Of a DNA stretch of 64,000 nucleotides, positions 1-8,606 are shown piece by piece. Origin of the DNA: an uncultured Collinsella sp. (lineage in GTDB: Bacteria; Actinomycetota; Coriobacteriia; Coriobacteriales; Coriobacteriaceae). The stretch spans positions 1 to 64,000 of the forward strand of contig UQLC01000007.1 of NCBI GenBank assembly GCA_900541795.1. Direction: 5' to 3'. Both the position numbers and the translations under genes were made by a program. The notes beneath the pieces are model-generated. The model saw only the letters and a list, made by a program, of their open reading frames with translations. It did no database searches and was not told the origin of the DNA. How positions within the stretch are numbered: the stretch's first letter is position 1; each line of letters begins with the position of its first letter.

Positions 1-90
1 CGAGCGGGGGCTCCTATCTTTTTAGTGCCCTCGGATTGGGTCATAGTGTCTGTCGGTGCCATAGCATCGGCGTTGCTGTGGCTGTCGGAA

Positions 91-127
91 ATGATCCGTT
101 GGGGACGGAGGAAAACGGATCATTTTT
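91..127 (+). terminator. Rho-independent terminator upstream of tgt
   Basis: A 10-bp perfect stem (ATGATCCGTT and AACGGATCAT) closes a loop containing GGGGAC and is followed by five T residues. It probably ends transcription of a gene lying before the window. Bases 1-90 contain no gene I can support. Confidence 0.75.
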
Positions 128-205
128 ATCCTGGTGCATTGGTGCAGGGGGCAGGTTTCCTTTGCACCAGTTTCTGTCGAGTCGGTGCTTCTTGCGGGTT
201 GCCCG

Positions 206-211
206 TATAAT
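206..211 (+). promoter_or_regulatory. -10 box of the tgt promoter
   Basis: A perfect TATAAT hexamer lies 37 bases before the tgt start codon and after the terminator. No good -35 hexamer is visible at 16-18 bp, so the assignment rests on the -10 box and its position. Confidence 0.45.
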
Positions 212-248
212 GGTTTGCGTATGAACCGCAACCAAGGAGTTCCAGTTT

Positions 249-1388
<1,140 letters not shown>

Positions 1389-1537
1389 GAGCTGCGGACG
1401 CGCTTGCGAGGCGTGAGCAACGGTAAAGGCCAAGCGGCGATCGGTCGTCGCGTTCACTAACACCGTCTGCGCGACCGCTGACCGATAGCTTGCAAGCACT
1501 TTATGCATCGTGGGTACCATACCGAATAATTGATGTT

Positions 1538-1584
1538 CGGGCGGGTGTTTGGCGCATGGCGTCGATCCCGCCCGTTTCTATTTT
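1538..1584 (+). terminator. Hairpin with T-rich tail between tgt and the LOG gene
   Basis: CGGGCGGG (1538-1545) pairs with CCCGCCCG (1567-1574) and is followed by TTTCTATTTT. It probably ends tgt transcription. Because it sits just before the ribosome binding site of the next gene, an attenuator role is also possible. Confidence 0.5.
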
Positions 1585-1598
1585 CGATAGGAGCACCC

Positions 1599-2357
1599 AT
1601 GATTAAGAATGAGAACGTCGAGGGCGAGCCCGCCTACGACGAGACGTACCGCCGCGGCCCCGTGGTCATGCGCGGCCCCATGATTCCTAAGGACAACACC
1701 TACGCCAACCTGCTGGCGCCCGAAGATTCAACCGACTGGTTGCATGCCGATCCGTGGCGCGTCCTTCGTATTCAGGCAGAATTCGTCGATGGCTTTGGCG
1801 CGCTTGCCGAGCTCGGGCCCGCGGTGACCATCTTCGGCAGTGCCCGCACGCCCAAGACCGATCCGCTCTACAAGGCGGCGCGCACGGTCGGCCGCAAGAT
1901 CGCGCAGCGCGGCGTGGCGGTTATCACCGGCGGCGGCCCCGGCATTATGGAGGCGGCCAACAGGGGGGCGGCGAGTGCCAACGGCAAGTCGGTCGGCTTG
2001 GGTATCGAGCTTCCGCACGAGCAGGGGCTCAACAAATACGTGAACCTGGGTATGGACTTCCGCTACTTCTTTGTGCGTAAGACCATGTTCGTTAAGTACA
2101 GCTCGGGTGCCATCGTGTTCCCCGGCGGTTTCGGCACGCTCGACGAGATGTTCGAGGTGCTCACGCTGGTGCAGACGCACAAGGTCAAGCGCATGCCGCT
2201 CGTACTGGTGGGCAGCGAGTACTGGCAAGGCCTGTTCGACTGGCTCAACGGCCCGGTGATGGATGCCGGCATGATTAGCCCGCTCGATCCAGACCTCGTC
2301 CACATCACCGACGACCTCAACGAGGCCGTCGACATCGCCCTGAGCGGGTTGATATAG
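1599..2357 (+). CDS. LOG-family protein (lysine-decarboxylase-like Rossmann protein)
   Basis: A 252-residue protein of the LOG/TIGR00730 family. Characterised members cleave cytokinin nucleotides to free base plus ribose 5-phosphate, but the bacterial substrate is often unknown. The sequence shows the nucleotide-binding GGGPGIMEA motif and the family signature PGGFGTLDE. I chose the ATG at 1599 because it follows GATAGGAGCACCC; an upstream in-frame ATG at 1530 falls inside the leader hairpin. The last 126 bp occur again, diverged, at 6579-6704, so the accessory island lies immediately after this gene. The 3' end therefore looks like an integration target. Confidence 0.9.
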   Translation: MIKNENVEGEPAYDETYRRGPVVMRGPMIPKDNTYANLLAPEDSTDWLHADPWRVLRIQAEFVDGFGALAELGPAVTIFGSARTPKTDPLYKAARTVGRKIAQRGVAVITGGGPGIMEAANRGAASANGKSVGLGIELPHEQGLNKYVNLGMDFRYFFVRKTMFVKYSSGAIVFPGGFGTLDEMFEVLTLVQTHKVKRMPLVLVGSEYWQGLFDWLNGPVMDAGMISPLDPDLVHITDDLNEAVDIALSGLI

Positions 2358-2388
2358 GGCGAGCGTGCCTGTCGTTGTAGTATTGTGA

Positions 2389-2424
2389 ATGGCAGACTGA
2401 TGCTATTTAACATCAGTCTGCCAT
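2389..2424. repeat. Perfect 14-bp palindrome upstream of the toxin-antitoxin pair
   Basis: ATGGCAGACTGATG and its exact complement are separated by 8 bases. It may be the LOG terminator (no T-run follows) or an antitoxin operator. A TATACT -10-like hexamer lies at 2435-2440, just before the antitoxin gene. Confidence 0.5.
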
Positions 2425-2470
2425 CTAAATTGGGTATACTGATGCAAAAGACGAGGCGAGGAGGTCGCGT

Positions 2471-2770
2471 ATGTCCACTGCAACGGTTAAGCCTACGACG
2501 GTTCGCATCGAAGAGGGGCTCAAGGAGCAGGCGACTGAGTTCTTGGATACGGTTGGTCTAAGTCTCAATTCGTATCTCAACCTTGCTGTTCGGCAGCTGG
2601 TAAATCAGCGAAAGATTCCTTTTGAGATCGTAGGAAGGGCAGAGGTGCCCAACGAGGCGACGAGACGCGCCATGGTGATCGCCGAGGCTCATGAGTTGGG
2701 GATTTTGACGGACGACAGCCCGTCATTCAATAACGCTGATGAGCTTATATCGTTCCTCGATGAGGACTAG
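2471..2770 (+). CDS. RelB/DinJ-family antitoxin
   Basis: A 99-residue protein with an N-terminal ribbon-helix-helix-like stretch (TVRIEEGLKEQATEFLDTVG, then LSLNSYLNLAVRQLV), as in DinJ antitoxins that bind their own promoter as dimers. The tail is acidic (ISFLDED), as expected for toxin neutralisation. The ATG follows GCGAGGAGG. It ends 2 bases before the start of the YafQ-like gene, the usual antitoxin-first arrangement. The palindrome at 2389-2424 is a possible autoregulatory site. It is the first gene of the island inserted after the LOG gene. Confidence 0.85.
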   Translation: MSTATVKPTTVRIEEGLKEQATEFLDTVGLSLNSYLNLAVRQLVNQRKIPFEIVGRAEVPNEATRRAMVIAEAHELGILTDDSPSFNNADELISFLDED

Positions 2771-2772
2771 CG

Positions 2773-3081
2773 ATGTTTGAGATTAAAGTCGAGGCTCAGT
2801 TTAAGGCGGATTACAAACGGACGATGCGCATCCATCCGCAGCTAAAAACCGAGTTTAGGGCGGCGGTCGCAGAGCTTGCAGCTCACGGCTCGCTTCCCGC
2901 GGAATATGGCGCCCATGAGCTTTCAAACCCGGGCGGCAACTACAACGGCCACATCGATTTCCATCTATCCGATGGCTTGGTCGATGTGGTCGTTCTTTAT
3001 CTTCCCCATAAGACTAACCCAGTGATTAGGCTGGTGAGAATGGGCTCGCATGAGGAGCTGTTCCAGGGTCCGCAGGGCTGA
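2773..3081 (+). CDS. YafQ/RelE-family mRNA interferase toxin
   Basis: A 102-residue RelE-superfamily toxin, closest to YafQ, which cleaves mRNA on the ribosome. Family features include the KADYKR segment near the N-terminus, HELSNPGGNYNGHIDFHL in the middle (YafQ-type H-x-L) and the C-terminal strand followed by GSHEELF, matching the catalytic His/Phe end of YafQ. The start is 2 bases after the antitoxin stop, with GAGGA inside the antitoxin 3' end as ribosome binding site. It should act with the upstream DinJ-like antitoxin. Length is slightly above the usual 90-95 residues. Confidence 0.85.
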   Translation: MFEIKVEAQFKADYKRTMRIHPQLKTEFRAAVAELAAHGSLPAEYGAHELSNPGGNYNGHIDFHLSDGLVDVVVLYLPHKTNPVIRLVRMGSHEELFQGPQG

Positions 3082-3094
3082 TTGCCGATTTCTA

Positions 3095-3161
3095 AGTTGC
3101 GGTGGAATAGGGATTGATTGACGGCTAATAAGTCAAAAACAGTCCCTATTTCACCGCAACT
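3095..3161. repeat. AGTTGCGGTG palindrome, copy 1
   Basis: Arms AGTTGCGGTGGAATAGGGA and its near-complement enclose about 29 bases. The right arm overlaps the last codons of the TOTE gene (stop at 3146). It is nearly identical (3 differences in 67 bases) to the copy at 6793-6859, and related copies lie at 10066 and 49699. It may serve as a bidirectional terminator between the convergent toxin and TOTE genes. Confidence 0.75.
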
Positions 3162-6157
3162 GCTGGGGGTACCCCGTTCGTCGCCGCGGCCTCCGGTTCC
3201 ACTTTTCGCTGAATTTCGCTCAAAAGCTCGGCTGCGACTTCGCTGCTTTTGAAACGAATGCTGCAGTCTTCTTTCTTTGGGAAAGCCAGCAACGGAATAG
3301 CTCCGTACCAGACAGTTTCCTCGTCAATCACTGATGCGCACAGGCGTCCTTCGGCTTTGATGAGATAGTTGACGTTCATCTCGGCAAAAATCGCTTTCAC
3401 GTCATCGCGTGGAGTTGAAGCAATAGAAATCTCAAGGGCAATTCCACGGGTAGCGGCATCCGCGAGTGCAGCGGCGAGCTTTTCAAGGCATGCGGCGGAC
3501 GCGTAGGGTGCGGCAATAAAAATGCTTTTCGATGCGTTCTCGATGTCATTCACTAAAGCCTCCACGGCTCTTGCCGACCTAACGAGGATGTTTCGATCGT
3601 CCTGTCTGTTGTCGTTTGCCGCAAAGACTTCATACCCCAGCTTGGCGTAGGTCTTGAGCCTCTTTTGGTACATGCGCGCGAACATGGGTATCGACAGGTC
3701 AACATAGTCGAATATCTCAACCCGCTGTTTGCCCTCGTGGCTTCTGTGTAGCCTACCTGCCTGCTGCGTTATGCTGCCGTCCCAAGATATTGGAGTGGCA
3801 ATGAGCAAAGTGTCAAGGTAAGACAGGTCGAAGCCCTCGCCCAGAAGACTTTCAGTTGCGACGATGATTCGATGATCATGCTCAAAGCTGGGAAGACTCT
3901 TCAGTATTGCTTTTCTTTCTTTGGCGTCGATTTCTCCGGTTAAGAGTATGGGTTCGTGTCCACGGCTTTGAAGTAGCCTGCATAGCTCTTCGGCATGCTT
4001 TTTTCTTTTAGATAGCACAAGCGGATGCCGGCCGTTTGATGCGGCCTCGAGGGCGTCCTCGATAATTGCTTCGTTTCTCGCGGCGTGTACACACAGGAGA
4101 TCGAGAATTTGGTTAAAGGATGCTCCTGGTCCGTAGGTGGGTAATCGAATTCCGGTGAAACGCGGTCTAACAATGCGCTGAATCCCCTGTTGGATTGCTT
4201 GCGTTTTTGGATCGACGACATAGCGAACCGGGCCGCAGAGCATCGAGAGTGCCCGCGTGAGTCCGTCCGAACGCTCGGGCGTTGCGGAAAGGCCATATAC
4301 ATATTTGGCAGGAGCGGACTTGAGGACAAGCTCAAGCTGTGGCGCGGCCGCATGGTGGCATTCGTCACAGATGATGAGACTGTAATCGCGAACGAACTCC
4401 TTGGCTAATGACTCGCCGGTTTGGGGATCCTTGCCGGATAGCGACTGGAATGAAGCAATGTCGATGAGACGGCTTATGGCGGTCTTGCCTCCTCCGATTT
4501 GCCCAATGAGCGGAGGCTGTCTTTTGCTGATTCGTCCCTTTGGGGTTCGGACGGGCTCTCTGTTGTCCGTGATGTCGAGAAATCGTTCGAGTTGGGATTT
4601 CCATTGGGCAATGAGCGCAGTTTTAGGAACGATGACGAGCGTTGGAAGACCAATGGCAGCAATAAGATAAGCTCCGATGACGGTTTTGCCGAACCCCGTC
4701 GGTGCGGACATGATCCCGTCTTCATAGCTGAGCATCTGTTCAGCGACAATTTGCTGTTCAGGGCGAAGAGTCCCTTTAAATGCCATCGCAATTGGATGGC
4801 TCGACTTGCGTTTGTCTGAATAGTGGGCAGAAACGCCGGCTTCTTGAAGCAGCCGCTCAAGTTGAACCTTGCAGCCTCTGGGAATCGCGACGTAGCCATC
4901 TCTAAGTTCGCTGAGGTCTATGAACCGCGGTTTGCCGAATACCGATTGATGCATAGATTGTGCGCGGAAGAATTCTGGGTTGGCAAATGTTGCAAGCCTG
5001 CGGACTTCCATTTGAGCTGCGGGACTCAGAGATTTTTCGGGGATATAGAGCATATCGGTCTGCGTGACGGACAGCGATGACGGGAAGTCCCGCGGTGTGA
5101 GCGGAAGCCGCTTTCGCAGTCTCTGGGAATGTGGCACACCGGTGTTTGCCGCCGCAACAGCTGCTATTCCATGTGACCTATTTTCGATGCTCTCGATCAG
5201 ATTTTGCACCGTCACGCGCGGGATTAACTGGATTTGCGAAAGGTAAAGCCATTGATCGGGAAAGGGCTCAAATTGCTCGTCAACAAATACGCTGTTCCCT
5301 TTTCGCTGCGCTTTTCCTTGAAAAGGCAGCGCTATGAGATTTCCAAAGCCGCCCTCAGGAATGGTGGACTGCGCGGGCAGCATTCGGTCAAATGCTTTGA
5401 AGGTGATTGTCTTGTTCAGTATCGCCGCTTCGGTGATAAGGCTGCTTCCAAAATCTCGTGCGGTCTTTGCGCTGACGAGCTCTAGGAAGAAAAACCAGAC
5501 ATGTGCGCCGTCGCCCGATCTCGATCGCTCAACTGCGACATCGATTCCGTGGCTTTTTGCGACATGTCGAATGGCTTTCGTCGCTTCTTTCCAATCGGCT
5601 CCGTCAAAATCGATGACCAGGACTTTCGTGTTACTGTCTTTATCGAGCACATATTGGCCTATAACGTCTCGAAGCCTATCGTCATTGCCTCTGAAATGGG
5701 CGATGATCGCGGCATCGCTCAACTCGGGGAAGACGCGGCTGCTGCATTCCGTGCATTTGACTCTCTGGTGGCTTGCTTTGGGGCAAATGCCTGACTTCCA
5801 CTCATTTGCGCAGGCGGGCGTATAGCCAATTCCTCCGTCTTTTCTGCGGTACCCATGAGCGTAGACATCTTTGCGACCAGTAAAGAGATTGCGGAAGAGC
5901 TCGAGTTTGTCGCGCGCTGGGCTTGCGCTGGTGACGATATCTTCGATCTGCGCCCGTCTATCGAAAGAATCGCCAGCTTTCTCCCATTCTTCCAGCGTTG
6001 TATAACGGATGTCTGGACCGCTGCTGCAGATAACGATTTGCTTGCGCGGATCCGAAGCGTGGACGACCGTTTTATTGAATTTGAATAGGGCGCTCCCGAA
6101 AAGGGCGTATTGATGCGTGCCGTTGCTCATTTGAAAGCCATTCTTATCAGCGTTCAT
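3146..6157 (-). CDS. TOTE-type primase-helicase fusion with PLD-like C-terminus
   Basis: A 1003-residue multidomain protein. Residues about 90-330 resemble the archaeo-eukaryotic primase domain of TOTE conflict systems: a zinc knuckle (Cys 116, 125, 135, 138), the catalytic VIDFDG (182-187) and the SGDGAHVWFF motif near 214-223. An SF2 helicase follows: Walker A APTGFGKT (485-492), DECH (598-601) and a QQAGRLHR motif VI. From about 860 a degenerate phospholipase-D-like domain is visible (SIFIAAPYAS, later VIDEETVWYGA). Related proteins are proposed to act in conflict with mobile elements; substrate and action here are unknown. No good ribosome binding site precedes either ATG (6157 or 6130). 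A sampled 60-base line at 5221 is 45% GC, below its neighbours. Confidence 0.8.
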   Translation of the reverse strand: MNADKNGFQMSNGTHQYALFGSALFKFNKTVVHASDPRKQIVICSSGPDIRYTTLEEWEKAGDSFDRRAQIEDIVTSASPARDKLELFRNLFTGRKDVYAHGYRRKDGGIGYTPACANEWKSGICPKASHQRVKCTECSSRVFPELSDAAIIAHFRGNDDRLRDVIGQYVLDKDSNTKVLVIDFDGADWKEATKAIRHVAKSHGIDVAVERSRSGDGAHVWFFFLELVSAKTARDFGSSLITEAAILNKTITFKAFDRMLPAQSTIPEGGFGNLIALPFQGKAQRKGNSVFVDEQFEPFPDQWLYLSQIQLIPRVTVQNLIESIENRSHGIAAVAAANTGVPHSQRLRKRLPLTPRDFPSSLSVTQTDMLYIPEKSLSPAAQMEVRRLATFANPEFFRAQSMHQSVFGKPRFIDLSELRDGYVAIPRGCKVQLERLLQEAGVSAHYSDKRKSSHPIAMAFKGTLRPEQQIVAEQMLSYEDGIMSAPTGFGKTVIGAYLIAAIGLPTLVIVPKTALIAQWKSQLERFLDITDNREPVRTPKGRISKRQPPLIGQIGGGKTAISRLIDIASFQSLSGKDPQTGESLAKEFVRDYSLIICDECHHAAAPQLELVLKSAPAKYVYGLSATPERSDGLTRALSMLCGPVRYVVDPKTQAIQQGIQRIVRPRFTGIRLPTYGPGASFNQILDLLCVHAARNEAIIEDALEAASNGRHPLVLSKRKKHAEELCRLLQSRGHEPILLTGEIDAKERKAILKSLPSFEHDHRIIVATESLLGEGFDLSYLDTLLIATPISWDGSITQQAGRLHRSHEGKQRVEIFDYVDLSIPMFARMYQKRLKTYAKLGYEVFAANDNRQDDRNILVRSARAVEALVNDIENASKSIFIAAPYASAACLEKLAAALADAATRGIALEISIASTPRDDVKAIFAEMNVNYLIKAEGRLCASVIDEETVWYGAIPLLAFPKKEDCSIRFKSSEVAAELLSEIQRKVEPEAAATNGVPPAVAVK

Positions 6158-6578
6158 TGGGATGAGGGTACGTCATTTCAGCTTTATGAGATACGCGACT
6201 TCGATTTTGGTTCGGTAATAGTGGGGTACCGATCCGTGAGTGGCAATCAGCCGGTGCCAAAACGTGCGGCGGCTGTTGTTAAAGGTTTTTGACGGCTATG
6301 GGGCGGGTTGGCGGCGTGGGGAGGGGTTTTCGAATGACCCCGTGGTCAAATAACGTCAAATGTGAGTACTGCTGTTAATGTAGTCTCATAACATTTGGCA
6401 AGAATAGAATACCAATTCGACATTATTCTATATATCTAACCCACCAAACACGGCATTTTGAGCCTTGGCAAGGCGTGAAATTAATCGAAACGATCGATTC
6501 CGGCGAGATTTTGCTGCTACTAATTTGGTGGCAGTACTCATATTTGCCATTTTTGTCCAGTGGGTACCGCGAGGGGGT

Positions 6579-6704
6579 CTGTTCGACTGGCCCAACGGCC
6601 CGGTGATGAGCGCCGGTATGATCAGCCCGCTCGATCCGGATCTGGTACACATTACTGACGACCTCAACGAGGCCGTCGACATCGCCCTGAGCGGGCTGAT
6701 GTAG
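6579..6704 (+). pseudogene. Duplicated 3' end of the LOG gene at the far edge of the island
   Basis: These 126 bases repeat bases 2232-2357 with 14 differences. The stretch GACGACCTCAACGAGG through GAGCGGG (39 bases) is identical. In frame it still encodes a readable LOG C-terminus ending LNEAVDIALSGLM and a stop, but there is no gene start. It marks the right boundary of the 4.2-kb island. Such partial duplication of a gene 3' end is typical of site-specific integration, or of recombination with a related strain. Confidence 0.85.
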
Positions 6705-6715
6705 AGTAGCTAAAA

Positions 6716-6777
6716 TGGGACGGGGCTAAAAAGACTGGTCTGAAACGTTTGATACCAGTCTTTTTAGCCCCGTCCCA
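6716..6777. repeat. 24-bp perfect inverted repeat (GGGACGGGGC family)
   Basis: TGGGACGGGGCTAAAAAGAC followed by TGGT pairs perfectly with its complement across a 14-base loop. The AAAAAG/CTTTTT core could act as a terminator in both directions. It lies directly after the LOG fragment and before another palindrome at 6793. Between the TOTE start and the LOG fragment (6158-6578) I see no gene, only lower-GC sequence that may hold the TOTE promoter. Confidence 0.75.
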
Positions 6778-6792
6778 AATGAACTGCTTCTA

Positions 6793-6859
6793 AGTTGCGG
6801 TGGAATAGGGATTGATTGGCGGCTAATAAGCCAAAAACAGTCCCTATTCCACCGCAACT
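6793..6859. repeat. AGTTGCGGTG palindrome, copy 2
   Basis: This copy differs from 3095-3161 at 3 of 67 positions and is in the same orientation, so the two bracket the TOTE gene as 3.7-kb-spaced direct repeats. It lies just after the 3' end of the minus-strand DegV gene and may also serve as its terminator. Confidence 0.75.
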
Positions 6860-6872
6860 GATGTGGGCGTCC

Positions 6873-7733
6873 CTAGTGAGTTGGCTGGTAGCGGGGGCAG
6901 TAGCTGATGGCGATGGCGTCGACGCCTACGTGGGTGGCGATGGTGCAGCCGATGGGGCCGGTGCCGGCGTCTACGTAATCCTGACCCGCGAGTGCCTCGT
7001 TGACAAGCTCCTGCTCCTCGGCGGCGCCGGTCGTGAGCACGCGCACGCTGGAGCCCGGATACTCGGCCAAAAATGCGAGGCAATCGGCCATGGTGTTGGT
7101 AACGATGCGCTTGGCACCGCGGCCCTTTTTTATGGCCTTGATCTCGCCCGATTTCCACTCCGGCGAAACGGCCAGGCGAATGTTGAGCATTTGCGTGAGC
7201 TGGCCGGCGAGCTTGGGCGCGCGGCCGTTCTTAACGAGATTCTCGAGCGTGCGGGGAATCAGCAGCAGGTGGGCGTCGGGCAGCGTCGCGCGGATCTGCG
7301 CCTCGGTCTCGTCCAGGCTGCGGCCGTCCTCGCGCATGGCCAGCGCGTACTCCACCAGCAGGCCCTCGGCGCCCGAGCCGGTGCGCGAGTCGATGCAGCG
7401 CACGTCGAGCTCGTGCGTCTCGGCCGTCAGGCTGGCGTTGGCGTAGCAGGCGGACCACTCGCTGCACAGCGAGATAAAGATGGCGCTATCGTGGCCGTCG
7501 GCGCGCACGCGGTCAAAGAGTTCCTTGAACTCGCCGGCACTCGGCTGCGAGGTGTGCGGCAGCTGCTCGGAGCCGGCCATGCGGGCGACGTACTCTTGGG
7601 CGGTAATCTGCACCTGGTCGAGCAGGTCCTCGCCCTCGATAATCACATGCAGCGGAATCACGTAAATGCCGAGCTCTTGGGCGCGGGCGGGGGAGATGTC
7701 CGACGTGGAGTCGGTTATGATGGCAAAAGACAT
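6873..7733 (-). CDS. DegV family protein (fatty-acid-binding FakB type), copy 1
   Basis: A 286-residue DegV protein. Family members bind one fatty acid and, in Firmicutes, present it to the kinase FakA. Signatures are the N-terminal ITDSTSD motif and the C-terminal GPIGCTIATHVGVDAIA segment. The ATG at 7733 was chosen because AAAGG stands 8 bases upstream; the longer frame starts in an Arg-rich, non-conserved stretch. A paralogue lies at 59507-60361. No fakA is visible in the window. It is divergent from the HAD gene at 7884 and probably shares that intergenic promoter region. Confidence 0.88.
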   Translation of the reverse strand: MSFAIITDSTSDISPARAQELGIYVIPLHVIIEGEDLLDQVQITAQEYVARMAGSEQLPHTSQPSAGEFKELFDRVRADGHDSAIFISLCSEWSACYANASLTAETHELDVRCIDSRTGSGAEGLLVEYALAMREDGRSLDETEAQIRATLPDAHLLLIPRTLENLVKNGRAPKLAGQLTQMLNIRLAVSPEWKSGEIKAIKKGRGAKRIVTNTMADCLAFLAEYPGSSVRVLTTGAAEEQELVNEALAGQDYVDAGTGPIGCTIATHVGVDAIAISYCPRYQPTH

Positions 7734-7883
7734 AATTGCACCTTTCGTTGGGGCGCGACGGCGCCGCCTTCTGAGAGCAAAGTGCGACAAGTATAGTGGA
7801 GTCGTTCCACATTTCTAGGTTCAATTGTTGAATAGTCAACAGTTTGAAGTGTCGGTGTGGAAATCGTCAACTGGGGAAGAGGA

Positions 7884-8552
7884 ATGCCGATGGAGGCACT
7901 GGAGATATGCAGGCGGCCGGTCGTGTTGTTTGATTTCGATTGCACGGTGGCCGATACGGGCCGGGCGGTGATGACCTCGACGCGCAAGACGCTGGCTGCG
8001 CGCGGGTTTTCGGAGGCGCAGATGGGTGACCTGCGTCGCATGATCGGGCCGCCCCTGTGGAAGAGCTTCCACGACTTTTACGGCTTTACGCGCGAGGAAT
8101 CGCTCGTGGTGGCCGACGAGTACCGCGCCTTTTTTGACGAACTGGGGCCGGAGGAGTATCCCGTGTTCGACGGAATCCCCGAGTTACTCGACGGCCTTGC
8201 TGCCCAGGGCAAGCGTATGGCCGTGGCGACGTCGCGCATGGAGGCAAAGTGCATTGACATGGTGCATGAGCTGGGGCTTTGCCAGTTCGAAGCCGTGGTT
8301 GGCATGAATCCGCCGCAGGGGCGCGAGACCAAGGCAGATTCGGTCCGCGATGCGCTGGCGGCGCTCGGTGCGACGGCCGACGAGGCCGTGATGATCGGCG
8401 ACCGCTTTAACGATGTAGAGGGCGCGCACGCGATGGGCGTGCCGTGTATCGGCATCTATTCGGGCGCGGCGGCGCCGGGGGAGCACGAGGCCGCGGGTGC
8501 CGATGCGGTGGTGCACTCGGTGGCCGAGCTTGCTAAACTTTTCGCTATATAA
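7884..8552 (+). CDS. HAD-superfamily hydrolase (phosphoglycolate-phosphatase-like)
   Basis: A haloacid-dehalogenase phosphatase of about 222 residues. Motif I is DFDCTVADT (two Asp nucleophile/acid), motif II is in VATSR and motif IV is MIGDRFNDVEGA. An alpha-helical cap lies between motifs I and II, the Gph/PGMB-like layout. The substrate cannot be read from the sequence. Start is uncertain by two codons: GAAGAGG precedes ATG at 7884 closely and ATG at 7890 at better spacing. It is divergent from the DegV gene and is followed closely by the M20 dipeptidase gene (54 bases). Confidence 0.85.
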   Translation: MPMEALEICRRPVVLFDFDCTVADTGRAVMTSTRKTLAARGFSEAQMGDLRRMIGPPLWKSFHDFYGFTREESLVVADEYRAFFDELGPEEYPVFDGIPELLDGLAAQGKRMAVATSRMEAKCIDMVHELGLCQFEAVVGMNPPQGRETKADSVRDALAALGATADEAVMIGDRFNDVEGAHAMGVPCIGIYSGAAAPGEHEAAGADAVVHSVAELAKLFAI

Positions 8553-8606
8553 GTATGTGATGTGAGGGGCGGGCAGGCTCGCCGCTCATTGGTAAGGAGG
8601 TCGTCC

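Noticed and set aside
2358..6578. Integrase or transposase expected in the island
   Set aside because: No tyrosine or serine recombinase motif or transposase is visible in any frame; only the toxin-antitoxin pair and the TOTE-type gene are supported.
6555..6580. GTGGGTACCGCGA resembling the T-box antiterminator core
   Set aside because: The full GGGTGGNACCGCG core, a specifier stem and a downstream synthetase gene are all missing; it lies at the edge of the LOG fragment.
6816..7796. 326-codon plus-strand frame over the DegV gene
   Set aside because: It starts inside a palindrome and is low-complexity Ala/Gly/Val/Arg, typical of an antisense shadow; the minus-strand DegV gene has family motifs and a ribosome binding site.
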